Positions 25,616 through 34,993 of a DNA stretch of 64,000 nucleotides are shown in pieces; the first letter of the stretch is position 1; each line of letters starts with the position of its first letter. The notes beneath the pieces were generated by a model. That model was not told where the DNA came from, ran no database searches, and saw only the letters and a list, made by a program, of their open reading frames with translations. The stretch covers positions 310,001 to 374,000 of the forward strand of contig CANLVG010000005.1 of the NCBI GenBank assembly GCA_947494565.1, given 5' to 3'. Source of the stretch: an uncultured Flavobacteriaceae bacterium. GTDB lineage: Bacteria; Bacteroidota; Bacteroidia; Flavobacteriales; Flavobacteriaceae. The position numbers and the translations under genes were made by a program.

Positions 25616-27916
25616 ATGACGAAACTCAAGTATTGTTTGGCGTCCCTACTGTTTGTTTTCACGGCAGTACTGAGCGCTCAAGAAGAAGAAAAAGTAAAAG
25701 AACCAGGGCATACCAATCAGAGCAAGTTCCAACAGTTATATGAAGAATTTGCGACTCCGAACACCTTTCGCTCTGCATCCGGAGCCCCTGGTCCGGATTA
25801 CTACCAACAGCAAGCGGATTATGTAATGGATATCGAGCTTGATGATGCGAATCATAAAATTTATGGTGAGGAAACGATTACGTACACCAATAATTCTCCG
25901 GATGATCTAGAATACCTTTGGGTGCAATTAGATCAGAACATTCGAACAAAAGACTCCAAAGCCCGATTGAAAAACGGTGGGGGAGTACCTTTGGCCGAGC
26001 AGCCCGGATCTTTTGCCAGCAAATATATGGGCGAACCTTTTGATGGCGGTTTTGTCATCGAAGAAGTAAAGGATGCCGCTGGAAAACCGCTGTCGCATAC
26101 TGTTAACTTTACCATGATGCGCGTCAATTTGCCTACTCCTCTAAAAAGCAAGGAAAAGGTGTCGTTTTCAATCAAATGGAATTTCAATATTCCGGATCAT
26201 ACGGTAAATCGGGCCCGTTCAGGATACGAGGAATTCGCAGATGGCCATCGCGCCTATGTCATCGCTCAATTTTTTCCACGAATGGCGGTTTATAATGATG
26301 TCGAAGGATGGCAGAACCATCAATTTTGGGGCAATGGCGAATTCGCGTTGAATTTCGGAAACTATGATGTGAATATTACCGTACCTGCCGATCACGTCTT
26401 AGATGCAACCGGAACCCTCCAAAACAGAAAGGAAGTCTTTACAAAAGACATGATGAAGCGCTATGAGAAGGCAAAAAAATCATACGACAAGCCGGTAATC
26501 ATTGTGACACAAGAAGAGGCGGAAGAAGCTTCAAAAGAAGCTTCCCAGAAGAAAAAAACCTGGAAGTTTAGAGCGGAGAATGTACGCGACTACGGTTTTG
26601 CAACGTCAAGAAGGTTCATTTGGGACATGCAGGCGGTAAAAATGGGAAACAAGGATGTTATGGCGGTTTCATTATACCCCAAAGAGGGAAACCCCCTGTG
26701 GGAAGAGTATTCTACAAAGGCAGTCGCCCATACCTTGAAATCTTATTCTAGTCACACTTTTGATTATCCATATCCCAAAGCAATCTCGGTACATGCCAAA
26801 AACCAAGGAATGGAGTACCCGATGATTTGTTGGAACTACGGTCGTCCGAATCCCGATGGAACGTATTCAGACCGTGTAAAATATGGAATGATAAGTGTTA
26901 TTATTCATGAGGTCGGTCATAATTTTTTCCCGATGATCGTGAATTCCGATGAACGCCAATGGGGCTGGATGGATGAAGGTCTAGATACTTTTATGCAATA
27001 TATGGCCGAACAGGAATTCGGAGAAGCATATCCTGAAGCAGTGGCACCTAATGACGCGTATCCTTCCCGAAGGGGCGCACCATCGAAGATAGTTCCTTAT
27101 ATGAGTGGAGATCAGAGTACGATTTCACCAATCATGAGCAATCCTGAAAATGTATTTCAACTCGGACCGAACGCTTACGCCAAGCCTGCGACCGCTTTGA
27201 ATATCCTTAGGGAAACGGTGATGGGACGCGAATTGTTTGATCACGCGTTCAAGACCTATTCCCAACGCTGGAAATTTAAGCATCCGACACCCGAGGACTT
27301 TTTTAGAACGATGGAAGATGCTTCTGCCGTTGATTTGGACTGGTATTGGAGAGGGTGGTTCTATACGACCGATTATGTGGATATAGGCGTTAAGGGCATC
27401 AAAAAGTACTATGTGACGAACAAACCCACTAAGAAAATGGAGGAATATATGGCGGCTCGTAACCTGACCGAAGCTGATTTACCTCCACTGGTATACTTGG
27501 CCGAAGAAGGCAGCGAGGATTTTGATGAGAGTATGAAAGGAAAGGCACCATCGGAAAGCTCACAGACCTTAAAAGAGTTTATGATGGACAATATGACCGC
27601 CGCTGAACGTGCCAACGTAAAAGAGCCTAAGTATTTTTATGAGGTTACCTATGATAAGCCAGGCGGTATTCCAATGCCGTTGATTGTAGAGTATACCTAT
27701 GCAGATGGCTCAAAGGAGAACATTACCTATCCACCGGAGATTTGGAGAAAGAACGATAAGGAAGTCAGTGTAGTCTTGTCTTCAGAAAAAGAATTGACCG
27801 GAATCATCATCGATCCAAAGGCCGAAACGGCTGATATCGATACCACCAATAACGGCTGGCCAAGAAAAGAAGAAAAGTCCGATTTTGACCAAATGAAAGA
27901 AAAAATCAAAGGTTAG
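25616..27916 (+). CDS. M1 family metallopeptidase, secreted
   Basis: A 766-residue aminopeptidase-type zinc enzyme with signal peptide ending VLSAQ. The zinc motif HEVGH near residue 431 is followed 18 residues later by E in WMDEGLDTF, exactly the M1 spacing. The exopeptidase-like GMEYP segment precedes it. A beta-sandwich N-terminal domain (VMDIELDDANHKIYGEETIT) is typical of the family. It should cleave N-terminal residues from peptides in the periplasm or outside. It is followed by a strong terminator. Confidence 0.93.
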   Translation: MTKLKYCLASLLFVFTAVLSAQEEEKVKEPGHTNQSKFQQLYEEFATPNTFRSASGAPGPDYYQQQADYVMDIELDDANHKIYGEETITYTNNSPDDLEYLWVQLDQNIRTKDSKARLKNGGGVPLAEQPGSFASKYMGEPFDGGFVIEEVKDAAGKPLSHTVNFTMMRVNLPTPLKSKEKVSFSIKWNFNIPDHTVNRARSGYEEFADGHRAYVIAQFFPRMAVYNDVEGWQNHQFWGNGEFALNFGNYDVNITVPADHVLDATGTLQNRKEVFTKDMMKRYEKAKKSYDKPVIIVTQEEAEEASKEASQKKKTWKFRAENVRDYGFATSRRFIWDMQAVKMGNKDVMAVSLYPKEGNPLWEEYSTKAVAHTLKSYSSHTFDYPYPKAISVHAKNQGMEYPMICWNYGRPNPDGTYSDRVKYGMISVIIHEVGHNFFPMIVNSDERQWGWMDEGLDTFMQYMAEQEFGEAYPEAVAPNDAYPSRRGAPSKIVPYMSGDQSTISPIMSNPENVFQLGPNAYAKPATALNILRETVMGRELFDHAFKTYSQRWKFKHPTPEDFFRTMEDASAVDLDWYWRGWFYTTDYVDIGVKGIKKYYVTNKPTKKMEEYMAARNLTEADLPPLVYLAEEGSEDFDESMKGKAPSESSQTLKEFMMDNMTAAERANVKEPKYFYEVTYDKPGGIPMPLIVEYTYADGSKENITYPPEIWRKNDKEVSVVLSSEKELTGIIIDPKAETADIDTTNNGWPRKEEKSDFDQMKEKIKG

Positions 27917-27936
27917 AAAACCGGTTTTTACAATTC

Positions 27937-27964
27937 AAAGCCCCGTATTTCACGGGGCTTTTTT
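27937..27964 (+). terminator. Terminator after the M1 peptidase gene
   Basis: AAAGCCCCGT, loop ATTTC-like, ACGGGGCTTTTTT: a GC-rich stem and six T, 20 bp after the stop. Confidence 0.88.
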
Positions 27965-27985
27965 CATGGGGTATGTAAACTTCAT

Positions 27986-27993
27986 TATATTTG
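27986..27993 (+). promoter_or_regulatory. -7 element directly before the tatA-like gene
   Basis: TATATTTG matches TAnnTTTG and ends 5 bp before the ATG at 27999. This supports the downstream start and suggests a message with no or a very short leader. No TTG was found at the usual distance. Confidence 0.45.
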
Positions 27994-27998
27994 TATCT

Positions 27999-28325
27999 AT
28001 GTTTTTGACGCATTTTTTATTTATCAGCGGAGCCGAGATATTCTTTATTATGTTTATCGTGGTCATGGTTTTTGGGGCCGATAAGATACCGGGAATAGCA
28101 AAGGGTCTTGGAAAAGGCATGCGCCAGCTGAAAGATGCGACGGAAGATATTAAACAAGAGATTCAAAAGAGCGCGGACAAACAAGGCATCGATACTAGTT
28201 TCGTTTCGGATATCAAAAAAGATATCGATGAGGTAAAGGAAAACATGACCTCAGGTCTGACCAAAGAAATCGGTGAAGTCAAAGATGGGGTCGAAAAGAT
28301 TACGGGCACCATCAAAAGAGACTGA
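27999..28325 (+). CDS. TatA/TatB-like twin-arginine translocase subunit
   Basis: A 108-residue protein with one N-terminal membrane helix (FISGAEIFFIMFIVVMVFGA), the short hinge DKIPGIAKGLGKG, and a long amphipathic, charged C-terminal helix region (MRQLKDATEDIKQEIQKSA). This is the TatA/B layout for export of folded proteins. The frame is open from 27966, but that ATG lies on the tail of the terminator and upstream of the -7 element; ATG 27999 fits better. The PAP2 gene starts 1 bp after its stop. Confidence 0.85.
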   Translation: MFLTHFLFISGAEIFFIMFIVVMVFGADKIPGIAKGLGKGMRQLKDATEDIKQEIQKSADKQGIDTSFVSDIKKDIDEVKENMTSGLTKEIGEVKDGVEKITGTIKRD

Positions 28326-28326
28326 A

Positions 28327-28899
28327 ATGCTTGAACGATTGTTGGAATGGGATAGGGATACCTTTATCTATCTGAACAATTTAGGGGTCGATGAATATGA
28401 TTGGTTTTGGACGACCATCACCAACTTTCCGACTTGGATACCACTTTTCATTTTTTTTATCGTTGCCATCTTTCTAAAGTATCCCAGAAAGGAAGCGTTT
28501 TATATTTTGCTGACCGTGGCCCTATTGATCGTTTTCATTTCGGCGGCTACTGATTTGACCAAAAACTATTTCGCCCGATTGAGACCCAATAATGATGCGA
28601 CGGTGAATACCCTGATCCGTATTCTGAAAAATCCTGGAACTTACAGTTTCTTTTCAGGCCATGCGGCCAGCTCCTTTTCAATTACGACACTCGTATTCCT
28701 CTTTTTAAGAAAACGCTTCAAGTGGGCCTGGTTCTTTTACATTTGGCCGTTACTTTTTGCCACCAGTCGAATTTTTGTGGGAGTCCATTATCCATTGGAT
28801 ATTATCGTGGGCACCTTGGTCGGTATTTTGACCGCACTGTTGTTTTATAAATCGTATACCGCAATTATCGCACCCTACAGAGGGTTAAGCCATCCCTGA
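28327..28899 (+). CDS. PAP2 superfamily membrane phosphatase
   Basis: A 190-residue integral membrane phosphatase with about five helices. The three PAP2 signature motifs are present: KNYFARLRPNND, FFSGHAASS, and SRIFVGVHYPLDIIVG. It probably dephosphorylates lipid pyrophosphates or phosphatidic-acid-type lipids (undecaprenyl pyrophosphate recycling is one possibility). The start at ATG 28327 follows the tatA stop by 1 bp; a longer frame from 28273 lies inside tatA. The 3' end overlaps the convergent O-methyltransferase gene by 35 bp. Confidence 0.9.
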   Translation: MLERLLEWDRDTFIYLNNLGVDEYDWFWTTITNFPTWIPLFIFFIVAIFLKYPRKEAFYILLTVALLIVFISAATDLTKNYFARLRPNNDATVNTLIRILKNPGTYSFFSGHAASSFSITTLVFLFLRKRFKWAWFFYIWPLLFATSRIFVGVHYPLDIIVGTLVGILTALLFYKSYTAIIAPYRGLSHP

Positions 28900-29506
28900 T
28901 AGGCAATAACACTGTTTCTACCCTTGGGTCTTCCTTCAGTTTTCGGTTATAGTTCAGCAGTATTTGGGTTACCTTGTCCTTAGGATCCAATGGGGTCACT
29001 ACCTTCCCTGACCATAAGACATTGTCGGACAAAATGATACTGCCACTGGTCGTCCTTTGTAGTACTGCTTCGAAATAGGCGTCATAACTCAGTTTTTCGG
29101 CATCGATAAACACAAGGTCGAAAACTTGTTCTAAACGGGGAATTATCTCTAGGGCATCCCCCAGGTGTTGTACAATTTGTTCACCAAAGCCGCTTTGGTC
29201 GAAATAACGGCGTTGCATATCGGTAAGTTCTGGGTTGATGTCGATGGTATGTAACATTCCGGTTTTTCGAAGCCCTTCGGCCAAGCAAAGGGCCGAATAA
29301 CCCGTGTATGTGCCTATTTCCAGTATATATTTAGGGTTGATGAGTTTTGAGAGTATGCTTAATACTCTTCCCTGAAAATGCCCGGTGATCATACGCGGAC
29401 GAACCACTTTCAAGTGGGTTTCGCGGGTAAGCTCTTGAAGTAGTTTGGGCTCGGCTTCGGAATGTTCTTGAATATAGGTTTCCAAAACCTCGGATAGAAA
29501 ATGCAT
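28865..29506 (-). CDS. SAM-dependent O-methyltransferase
   Basis: A 213-residue enzyme of the YrrM/catechol O-methyltransferase-like family. Motifs: YILEIGTYTGYSALCLAEGL (SAM binding), MLHTIDINPE, VFDLVFIDAEKLSYDAYFE (metal-binding aspartate), and SIILSDNVLWSGKV. Catechol-like substrates are typical, but the substrate is not shown. On the minus strand TACTTTTG at 29554-29561 is a candidate -7 element 48 bp upstream. Confidence 0.92.
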   Translation of the reverse strand: MHFLSEVLETYIQEHSEAEPKLLQELTRETHLKVVRPRMITGHFQGRVLSILSKLINPKYILEIGTYTGYSALCLAEGLRKTGMLHTIDINPELTDMQRRYFDQSGFGEQIVQHLGDALEIIPRLEQVFDLVFIDAEKLSYDAYFEAVLQRTTSGSIILSDNVLWSGKVVTPLDPKDKVTQILLNYNRKLKEDPRVETVLLPIRDGLTLCRVR

Positions 29507-29553
29507 TGCTCTATTTTTTTGTAAATATATAGTACTTTAGGCGTATTGTCTAT

Positions 29554-29561
29554 CAAAAGTA
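29554..29561 (-). promoter_or_regulatory. -7 element before the O-methyltransferase gene
   Basis: TACTTTTG on the minus strand matches TAnnTTTG. No correctly spaced TTG was seen. Confidence 0.3.
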
Positions 29562-29573
29562 AGCAGTGAACCT

Positions 29574-30032
29574 ATGGAAGAATTTCTCGTAAGAGCGGCC
29601 ACGAGTGAAGATTTAAAAACCCTTCTGAAGTTTGAACAAGGGGTGATTCTTGCGGAAAGGCCCTTTGATACCACTTTGGCCGAAGATCCGATAACCTATT
29701 ATGACCTTGACGAGCTTATTCATTCTGAAGATGCCCAAGTTATTGTGGTGACCTATGATACCAAAATAGTTGCATCCGGTTATGCCCTGAAAAAGCGGGC
29801 AAGACCTTATTTAGACCATGAGTTTTACTCGTATCTTGGTTTTATGTATACGCACCCTGATTATAGAGGAAAGGGACTCAATGCCCTTGTTATCAAGGAA
29901 CTCAAAATATGGTCAACGGAAAAGGGATTGAACGAAATTCGTTTGACTGTATACGATGGTAATATGCCAGCAATCAAGGCGTATGAAAAGATAGGATTCA
30001 GAAAGCATATTATTGAGATGAGATTGGCGTAG
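29574..30032 (+). CDS. GNAT family N-acetyltransferase
   Basis: A 152-residue acetyltransferase. The acetyl-CoA pyrophosphate loop is YRGKGLNALVIKEL, preceded by the beta-4 strand YSYLGFMYTHPD, and the C-terminal NMPAIKAYEKIGFRKH is typical. Substrate not predictable. It stands 50 bp upstream of kynU on the same strand, with a possible promoter between them. Confidence 0.9.
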   Translation: MEEFLVRAATSEDLKTLLKFEQGVILAERPFDTTLAEDPITYYDLDELIHSEDAQVIVVTYDTKIVASGYALKKRARPYLDHEFYSYLGFMYTHPDYRGKGLNALVIKELKIWSTEKGLNEIRLTVYDGNMPAIKAYEKIGFRKHIIEMRLA

Positions 30033-30060
30033 ACCATAGCAAGATCTCATGCCTTTGTCG

Positions 30061-30068
30061 TATTTTTG
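30061..30068 (+). promoter_or_regulatory. -7 element before kynU
   Basis: TATTTTTG matches TAnnTTTG and lies 15 bp before the ATG. No well-placed TTG was found. Confidence 0.4.
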
Positions 30069-30082
30069 GGAAAAATCATGCT

Positions 30083-31351
30083 ATGGATTTTCAGAATACC
30101 TTGGAATATGCGCAACAATTAGATCAGGCAGATGAGTTAAGAGCATATCGCGATGCCTTTAACTTTCCAAAAATCGACGGAAAACAGGTCATTTATTTCA
30201 CAGGAAACTCGTTAGGACTACAACCTAAAAATACGCAACACTATATCGATGAGGTGATGACCGATTGGGCCGAACTTGCCGTTGAAGGTCATTTTCATGC
30301 GGAAAAACCCTGGTGGGATTACCACGAACGACTTGCAGCACCCCTGGCCAAAGTAGTAGGGGCAAAAAAAGAAGAAGTATCCGTTATGAATACACTGACG
30401 GTGAACCTACACTTCTTGATGGTCTCGTTTTACAGACCCACGGCAAAACGATTCAAGATTATCTGTGAAGAAAAGGCCTTTCCTTCGGATCAATATATGT
30501 TTCAGAGTCAGGTGAAGTTTCATGGGTTGGATCCCAAGAAGGTCATCGTTGAAGTGCAGAAACGAGAGGGTGAGCATAGTTGGAGAACCGCGGATATTCT
30601 AGAGAAAATCAATGAGGTAGGTGACGAATTGGCTTTGGTGCTTATCGGTGGCGTGAACTACTATAACGGACAGGTCTTTGATATGGAGACCATTACTGAG
30701 GCTGCCAAATCCGTTGGTGCCAAGGTCGGTTGGGATTTGGCGCATGCCGTAGGAAACATTGATTTACAACTTCATGACTGGGGAGTCGATTTTGCAGCTT
30801 GGTGCAGTTACAAATATATGAACAGCGGTCCGGGTAACGCGTCAGGGATCTTTGTGCATGAGAAATATTTGAACCGGAAGGACGTACCCCGTTTTGAAGG
30901 TTGGTGGGGAACTAAGAAGGAAACCCGCTTTTTGATGAAGCCCGAATTCGAACCCATGCATAACGCAGATGCTTGGCAGGTCAGTAATCCTCCCGTTTTG
31001 AGCTTAGCCCCGTATTTGGCCTCTTTAAAAATGTTCGAAGAAGTAGGAATGGAAGCCTTGATCACAAAAAGGGAAAAACTCACGGCTTATTTAGAGTTCA
31101 TTCTGCAGGAAGTGGAGCGTTATACGAAAGGTAAGTTCGAAATCATTACCCCAAAAGATCGTGGATGCCAACTATCCGTTTTTTTACACGGGTATGGGAG
31201 ACCGTTGTTCAATTTTTTAATGAAAAATGGAGTCGTTGTAGATTGGCGTGAACCCAATGTCATCCGGCTAGCTCCGGCACCTTTTTATTGTTCCTATGAA
31301 GATATGTATCGTTTTGGATGCATATTAGAGGAGGGCATTCACCAAAATTAA
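30083..31351 (+). CDS. kynU: Kynureninase
   Basis: PLP enzyme that cleaves kynurenine or 3-hydroxykynurenine to anthranilate or 3-hydroxyanthranilate plus alanine. At 422 residues it is full length. Diagnostic stretches: YFTGNSLGLQP, MNTLTVNLHFLMVSFYRP, CEEKAFPSDQY, GWDLAHAVGN, and the PLP lysine in WCSYKYMNSGPG. The C-terminal part has VDWREPNVIRLAPAPFYCS. kmo lies 12 kb downstream on the same strand, so both steps are encoded but not as one operon. Confidence 0.96.
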   Translation: MDFQNTLEYAQQLDQADELRAYRDAFNFPKIDGKQVIYFTGNSLGLQPKNTQHYIDEVMTDWAELAVEGHFHAEKPWWDYHERLAAPLAKVVGAKKEEVSVMNTLTVNLHFLMVSFYRPTAKRFKIICEEKAFPSDQYMFQSQVKFHGLDPKKVIVEVQKREGEHSWRTADILEKINEVGDELALVLIGGVNYYNGQVFDMETITEAAKSVGAKVGWDLAHAVGNIDLQLHDWGVDFAAWCSYKYMNSGPGNASGIFVHEKYLNRKDVPRFEGWWGTKKETRFLMKPEFEPMHNADAWQVSNPPVLSLAPYLASLKMFEEVGMEALITKREKLTAYLEFILQEVERYTKGKFEIITPKDRGCQLSVFLHGYGRPLFNFLMKNGVVVDWREPNVIRLAPAPFYCSYEDMYRFGCILEEGIHQN

Positions 31352-31390
31352 AGTACACATCAATTAACAAGACACCGGTTTCCTGTAAGT

Positions 31391-31426
31391 GATTTCGGTT
31401 ATTTTCCGATAACTTTTATCGAAATC
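31391..31426. repeat. Nested inverted repeat after kynU
   Basis: Outer arms GATTTCG and CGAAATC enclose inner arms GTTAT and ATAAC. There is no T run, so it is a poor terminator; it may be an mRNA 3' hairpin. The rest of the gap (31352-31626) shows no ORF or clear promoter. Confidence 0.4.
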
Positions 31427-31626
31427 TGCGTTTAGCATACAGTTTGGTGTTCGCTAAAAAGCATCCAAAACTTTTCCTCCTTTTCCAATCGATCTAAGAC
31501 CGGATTCTATACGTATCTATTTATAGAAAGTGAACAGGTCATTGTGCTGTCCTTTTAAGACCCTCCCGATTTTAGATACATCTAGGTAATTCTTGGATTA
31601 CTGAAAATTTTAACCCCAAAATTAAG

Positions 31627-32688
31627 ATGATTATGAACCCTAAAATCGAAAGAATGCAGTGTACAACAAAGAGAAACCGTCTGTTGCCATTAGTACTGGC
31701 AATTTTTTTATGCCTCGCAGCATGTAATAAAGATGATGAAGCACTAGAGATTAATGACCCCGAAACGTCACAAGAGCTTGGCGAAGAATCAAAGTTTATT
31801 ACGAAGTACTTTTTAGGCGATGCCGTAAAAGTGCAACTAGAGGATGACGGCACCTATAGTTTAGCCGGTAGTGATGCGCGCCTATTTGAAAATCAACTGT
31901 CCGATACCGCCGATGCGTACGAAGAGAACCCTGAACCCGTCGATAGTCGTGCTGCACTGGCCCTGGGTGGCGGTATTCGAAAATGGACGAATAGTACTGT
32001 AGTGTATCGCATTTCGGGTCTGAGCTCCACGGTAAGATCGGAACTTCAAAAATCCTTCAATGAGTGGACGAGTAAAACCAATGTCCGTTTCAAGAAATGG
32101 ACCAATGAATCCAATTATGTGACTATTTCCTCGTCTGGGTCAAATAGTAATTCTGGTGTTGCCACCTTGGGAATGAATGGTTCTAGAGGTTTCATTCGCT
32201 TGGGTACCCGGGCCACGGCAGTTGTCATCATCCATGAAATAGGGCATACATTGGGCTATATTCATGAGCAGAACCGAAGGGACCGGGATAATTTCATTCG
32301 TATCAATTTTGATAATATTCAAAACAATGCGAAGGATCAATTTTATAAGAGTAATTCGGCAACTTTGGTGACGAATCAATTTGATGTCAACTCTACGATG
32401 ATGTATGGTAGCTATACTTTCAGCAAAAATGGGCGCCCCACAATTACGGACTTAAATGGCAATGTACTGCCAAGACGACAGGCGCAATTATCCACCTTAG
32501 ATGTTCGAGGTACCAATTCAATTTACCCAAAAAAAGGCGGTGATACAGGAGGTACAACGGATGCCTGTGATGGAGTAGCACCTTGGTCTCCAAATCAAAT
32601 ATACTTCGTAGGAGATCGTGTTACCTATAGAGGCTACTTGTTTGAAAGGGACTTCACCAGATGGAATTTTATAAAGCAATGTGGATAA
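31627..32688 (+). CDS. Astacin-like (M12A) metallopeptidase lipoprotein with carbohydrate-binding tail
   Basis: A 353-residue secreted zinc protease. The N-terminus ends in a lipobox (IFLCLAAC). The catalytic site reads HEIGHTLGYIHEQNRRDRD near residues 203-221, the astacin signature, with a Met-turn at NSTMMYGSYTF. The last 45 residues, starting near DACDGVAPWSPNQIYFVGD and continuing VTYRGYLFERD, resemble a chitin-binding type 3 (CBM5/12) module joined by a Gly/Thr linker. It probably digests extracellular protein while bound to a polysaccharide surface. Chosen start is ATG 31627; ATGs at 31633 and 31654 are alternatives. Followed by a terminator at 32755. Confidence 0.9.
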   Translation: MIMNPKIERMQCTTKRNRLLPLVLAIFLCLAACNKDDEALEINDPETSQELGEESKFITKYFLGDAVKVQLEDDGTYSLAGSDARLFENQLSDTADAYEENPEPVDSRAALALGGGIRKWTNSTVVYRISGLSSTVRSELQKSFNEWTSKTNVRFKKWTNESNYVTISSSGSNSNSGVATLGMNGSRGFIRLGTRATAVVIIHEIGHTLGYIHEQNRRDRDNFIRINFDNIQNNAKDQFYKSNSATLVTNQFDVNSTMMYGSYTFSKNGRPTITDLNGNVLPRRQAQLSTLDVRGTNSIYPKKGGDTGGTTDACDGVAPWSPNQIYFVGDRVTYRGYLFERDFTRWNFIKQCG

Positions 32689-32754
32689 GTGCTAAAGTCT
32701 AGATGGATTAGTGACTGGCCAATACCAAAAAAAGGCGATATAAAATGCAATGAA

Positions 32755-32782
32755 GGCCGTCAAAAGACGGTCTTTATTGTTT
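32755..32782 (+). terminator. Terminator after the astacin gene
   Basis: GGCCGTC, loop AAAA, GACGGTC with one G-T pair, followed by a T-rich tail. It lies 67 bp after the stop. Confidence 0.7.
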
Positions 32783-32858
32783 TATTGCCGAAGGTTGGGA
32801 AACCTGGAAATTTGAAGTCGACGTACTAATTTTTTGGACTCCGTAAAGTGACCAAGAG

Positions 32859-33707
32859 CTATATCTGTAGCATATATGCCGATGGTGTTTTCCCTTGATA
32901 TTTTTTAAACTGCCTTGTAAAGTATGAAGGGTCATTAAACCCGCATTTGTACATAACCTCGGATACCGGTAATGTGTTTTCATTGAAAAATTCCACTGCT
33001 TTTCCTATTCTGAACTCGTTCACAAATTGGACAAATGTTTTTTTGGTCATTTTTTTAAAAAACCGACAAAAAGAATTTTGGGTCAACCCGATTTGTTTGG
33101 CAAGTTTTTCGGTACTGATCTGTTTGTCGTAATGTTCATTCACAAACTGAAATATCGTCTCAAGACGGTTTGCGTCAACGGTTTTGTGGATGATATTGTT
33201 TTCTTTACAAACTATTCGTTCATATGGGTCGGTGTCGGAAAGACGTTCTAAAATGGCAAGGAAACCAACTAGTTTTTTAAGTTCACTGGCATAGGCTAGC
33301 GATTCAAAGGCGTTGGTAAGTTCATCTTTTATAGTAGTACTGAATACCAGTCCGCTGTGTGATGCTTGAATCAGCTTCTTCAGTCTTCTTAGCTCTGGAA
33401 AAACGGTCAATTTTTCCATGACGAAACCCTTGGTAAATTGGATGACTACTTCAAAATTATCCGTAAAATCCTTGTTGCCAAAATCTGCATGAGGAATATT
33501 CGGTCCTAAAAATAGTAGTGCTCCATTATGGTAGGGTAGTGTTTTCGAATCGATTTGCAATTTTCCGGAACCATTTCTGATATATACGAGTTCATATTCG
33601 GGATGGATATGCCAATTGGATGTTGGACAGTCTTTTTCGTGTGTGTAGGTCGCTACCTTTAACGAGGTGTTCGCAGCTACCTCAATATGCTCATAAATAG
33701 GATTCAT
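32859..33707 (-). CDS. AraC family transcriptional regulator
   Basis: A 282-residue regulator. The N-terminal cupin (CPTSNWHIHPEYELVYIRNG, ALLFLGPNIPHADFG) should bind a sugar-like ligand. The C-terminal two helix-turn-helix units are visible as STEKLAKQIGLTQNSFCRFF and VSEVMYKCGFNDPSYFTRQF, ending KKYQGKTPSAY. It is divergent from the MFS transporter at 33845, 137 bp away, and is the likely regulator of that gene. Confidence 0.93.
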   Translation of the reverse strand: MNPIYEHIEVAANTSLKVATYTHEKDCPTSNWHIHPEYELVYIRNGSGKLQIDSKTLPYHNGALLFLGPNIPHADFGNKDFTDNFEVVIQFTKGFVMEKLTVFPELRRLKKLIQASHSGLVFSTTIKDELTNAFESLAYASELKKLVGFLAILERLSDTDPYERIVCKENNIIHKTVDANRLETIFQFVNEHYDKQISTEKLAKQIGLTQNSFCRFFKKMTKKTFVQFVNEFRIGKAVEFFNENTLPVSEVMYKCGFNDPSYFTRQFKKYQGKTPSAYMLQI

Positions 33708-33844
33708 GGGTCAATATTACCATTTTTAACCCTAAAAAGCATATCCAAGGAATAATTTGTCATATAATTGGAACACCTGCACCAAGAAGTTTATCTTGAT
33801 ATTGGATTACTTTGTTACCGGAATCGATTAAACCAAACCAATTC

Positions 33845-34993
33845 ATGAAATCGCTTAAACTCATCTTATCAAATCCGAGATACTTTGCACCGGCATGGAT
33901 TTTTGCCAGTTTAAACATACTTTTTGGTACTTGGGCCATTTATATACCCACTGTCAAAGAAAACCTTGGTATCGACAAATCGCAATTGGGTATTGCCATT
34001 TTCTTTTTGTCTCTGGGGGTCTTTACAGTATTTCCGATTGCTGCGAAAATCATCAATAGAATAGGGGTGGGCAAAGCAACGTGGTATGGCCTTATTCTCA
34101 TATGTATATCCGGAGTTTTACCGCTCTTAGCGCCAAATTACTATACGCTTATGGCGGCACTTTTCGTTTTTGGGGCAACACACGGGTTTACCGATATTGC
34201 GATGAATACCTTGGTGACAGAAGTAGAGAAAGCCGATAAGCAAAACTTCATGTCGGCAGCCCATGGTTTTTTCAGTTTGGGAGGCGTTTTGGCGGGCCTT
34301 GGCATTTTCTTGATCCCCGTACTGTCAAATCCGGCCCTACATATGTTACTGGCCATAGGTGTTGTATTATTCATCAATTTACTGTTTCGCAAGCGTTACT
34401 TTCATATAGTTGCTGCCCCGGTCGAGAAAGAGCCATTTAGTTTGAAATTATTTAGACCGCTGTTGATTATAGGATTGGTGTCGTTTATGGTCATGGGTGG
34501 CGAAGGAGCTATTGTGGATTGGAGCGGGCTTTATTTAAAAGAGGTCAGTCAGGCTCCTGAAGTACTTTGGGGTGCGGGTTTTTTGACATTTTCAATAACA
34601 ATGACCTTAGGTCGATTCTTAGGGGATGGTATTAGTCAGAAAATAGGCTCTACAAAAATTGTGGCCTTAGGTGCCATTTTATCTGTCTTAGGATATATTG
34701 CCGTATTGAGTACGCAAGTTTACTTGGCGATTTTAGGTTTTGCCTGTATCGGTCTGGGGTTTTCGGTCATCATACCCGAACTTTTTCGAATAGGGGGGAC
34801 TATAAAAGGTATCGAATCTTCTCAAGGGGTCTCTTTTATAGCCGGTACGGGTTACTCGGGCTTTTTAGCAGCACCTCCGATTTTAGGCTTTTTGGCCGAA
34901 CGTTCTTCCCTGACTACCAGTTTTATCGTGTTGCTCTGCTGTTCGATCTTGGTATTCTTATCCACATTTATCCTGCGAAGAAATAAGAGCTAA
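33845..34993 (+). CDS. MFS transporter, YbjJ-like
   Basis: A 382-residue integral membrane transporter with about 12 helices. The pattern NFMSAAHGFFSLGGVLAG and GFSVIIPELFRIGG fits the YbjJ-type branch of the major facilitator superfamily, with no known substrate. Divergent from the AraC regulator, suggesting carbohydrate or a related small ligand. The frame opens at a TTG (33812), but ATG 33845 gives the natural start MKSLKLILSNPRYFAPAWIF. Confidence 0.88.
   Translation: MKSLKLILSNPRYFAPAWIFASLNILFGTWAIYIPTVKENLGIDKSQLGIAIFFLSLGVFTVFPIAAKIINRIGVGKATWYGLILICISGVLPLLAPNYYTLMAALFVFGATHGFTDIAMNTLVTEVEKADKQNFMSAAHGFFSLGGVLAGLGIFLIPVLSNPALHMLLAIGVVLFINLLFRKRYFHIVAAPVEKEPFSLKLFRPLLIIGLVSFMVMGGEGAIVDWSGLYLKEVSQAPEVLWGAGFLTFSITMTLGRFLGDGISQKIGSTKIVALGAILSVLGYIAVLSTQVYLAILGFACIGLGFSVIIPELFRIGGTIKGIESSQGVSFIAGTGYSGFLAAPPILGFLAERSSLTTSFIVLLCCSILVFLSTFILRRNKS

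Noticed and set aside
27966-27998. tatA-like start at ATG 27966
   Set aside because: It lies on the tail of the upstream terminator and before the -7 element, so it would probably not be in the message.
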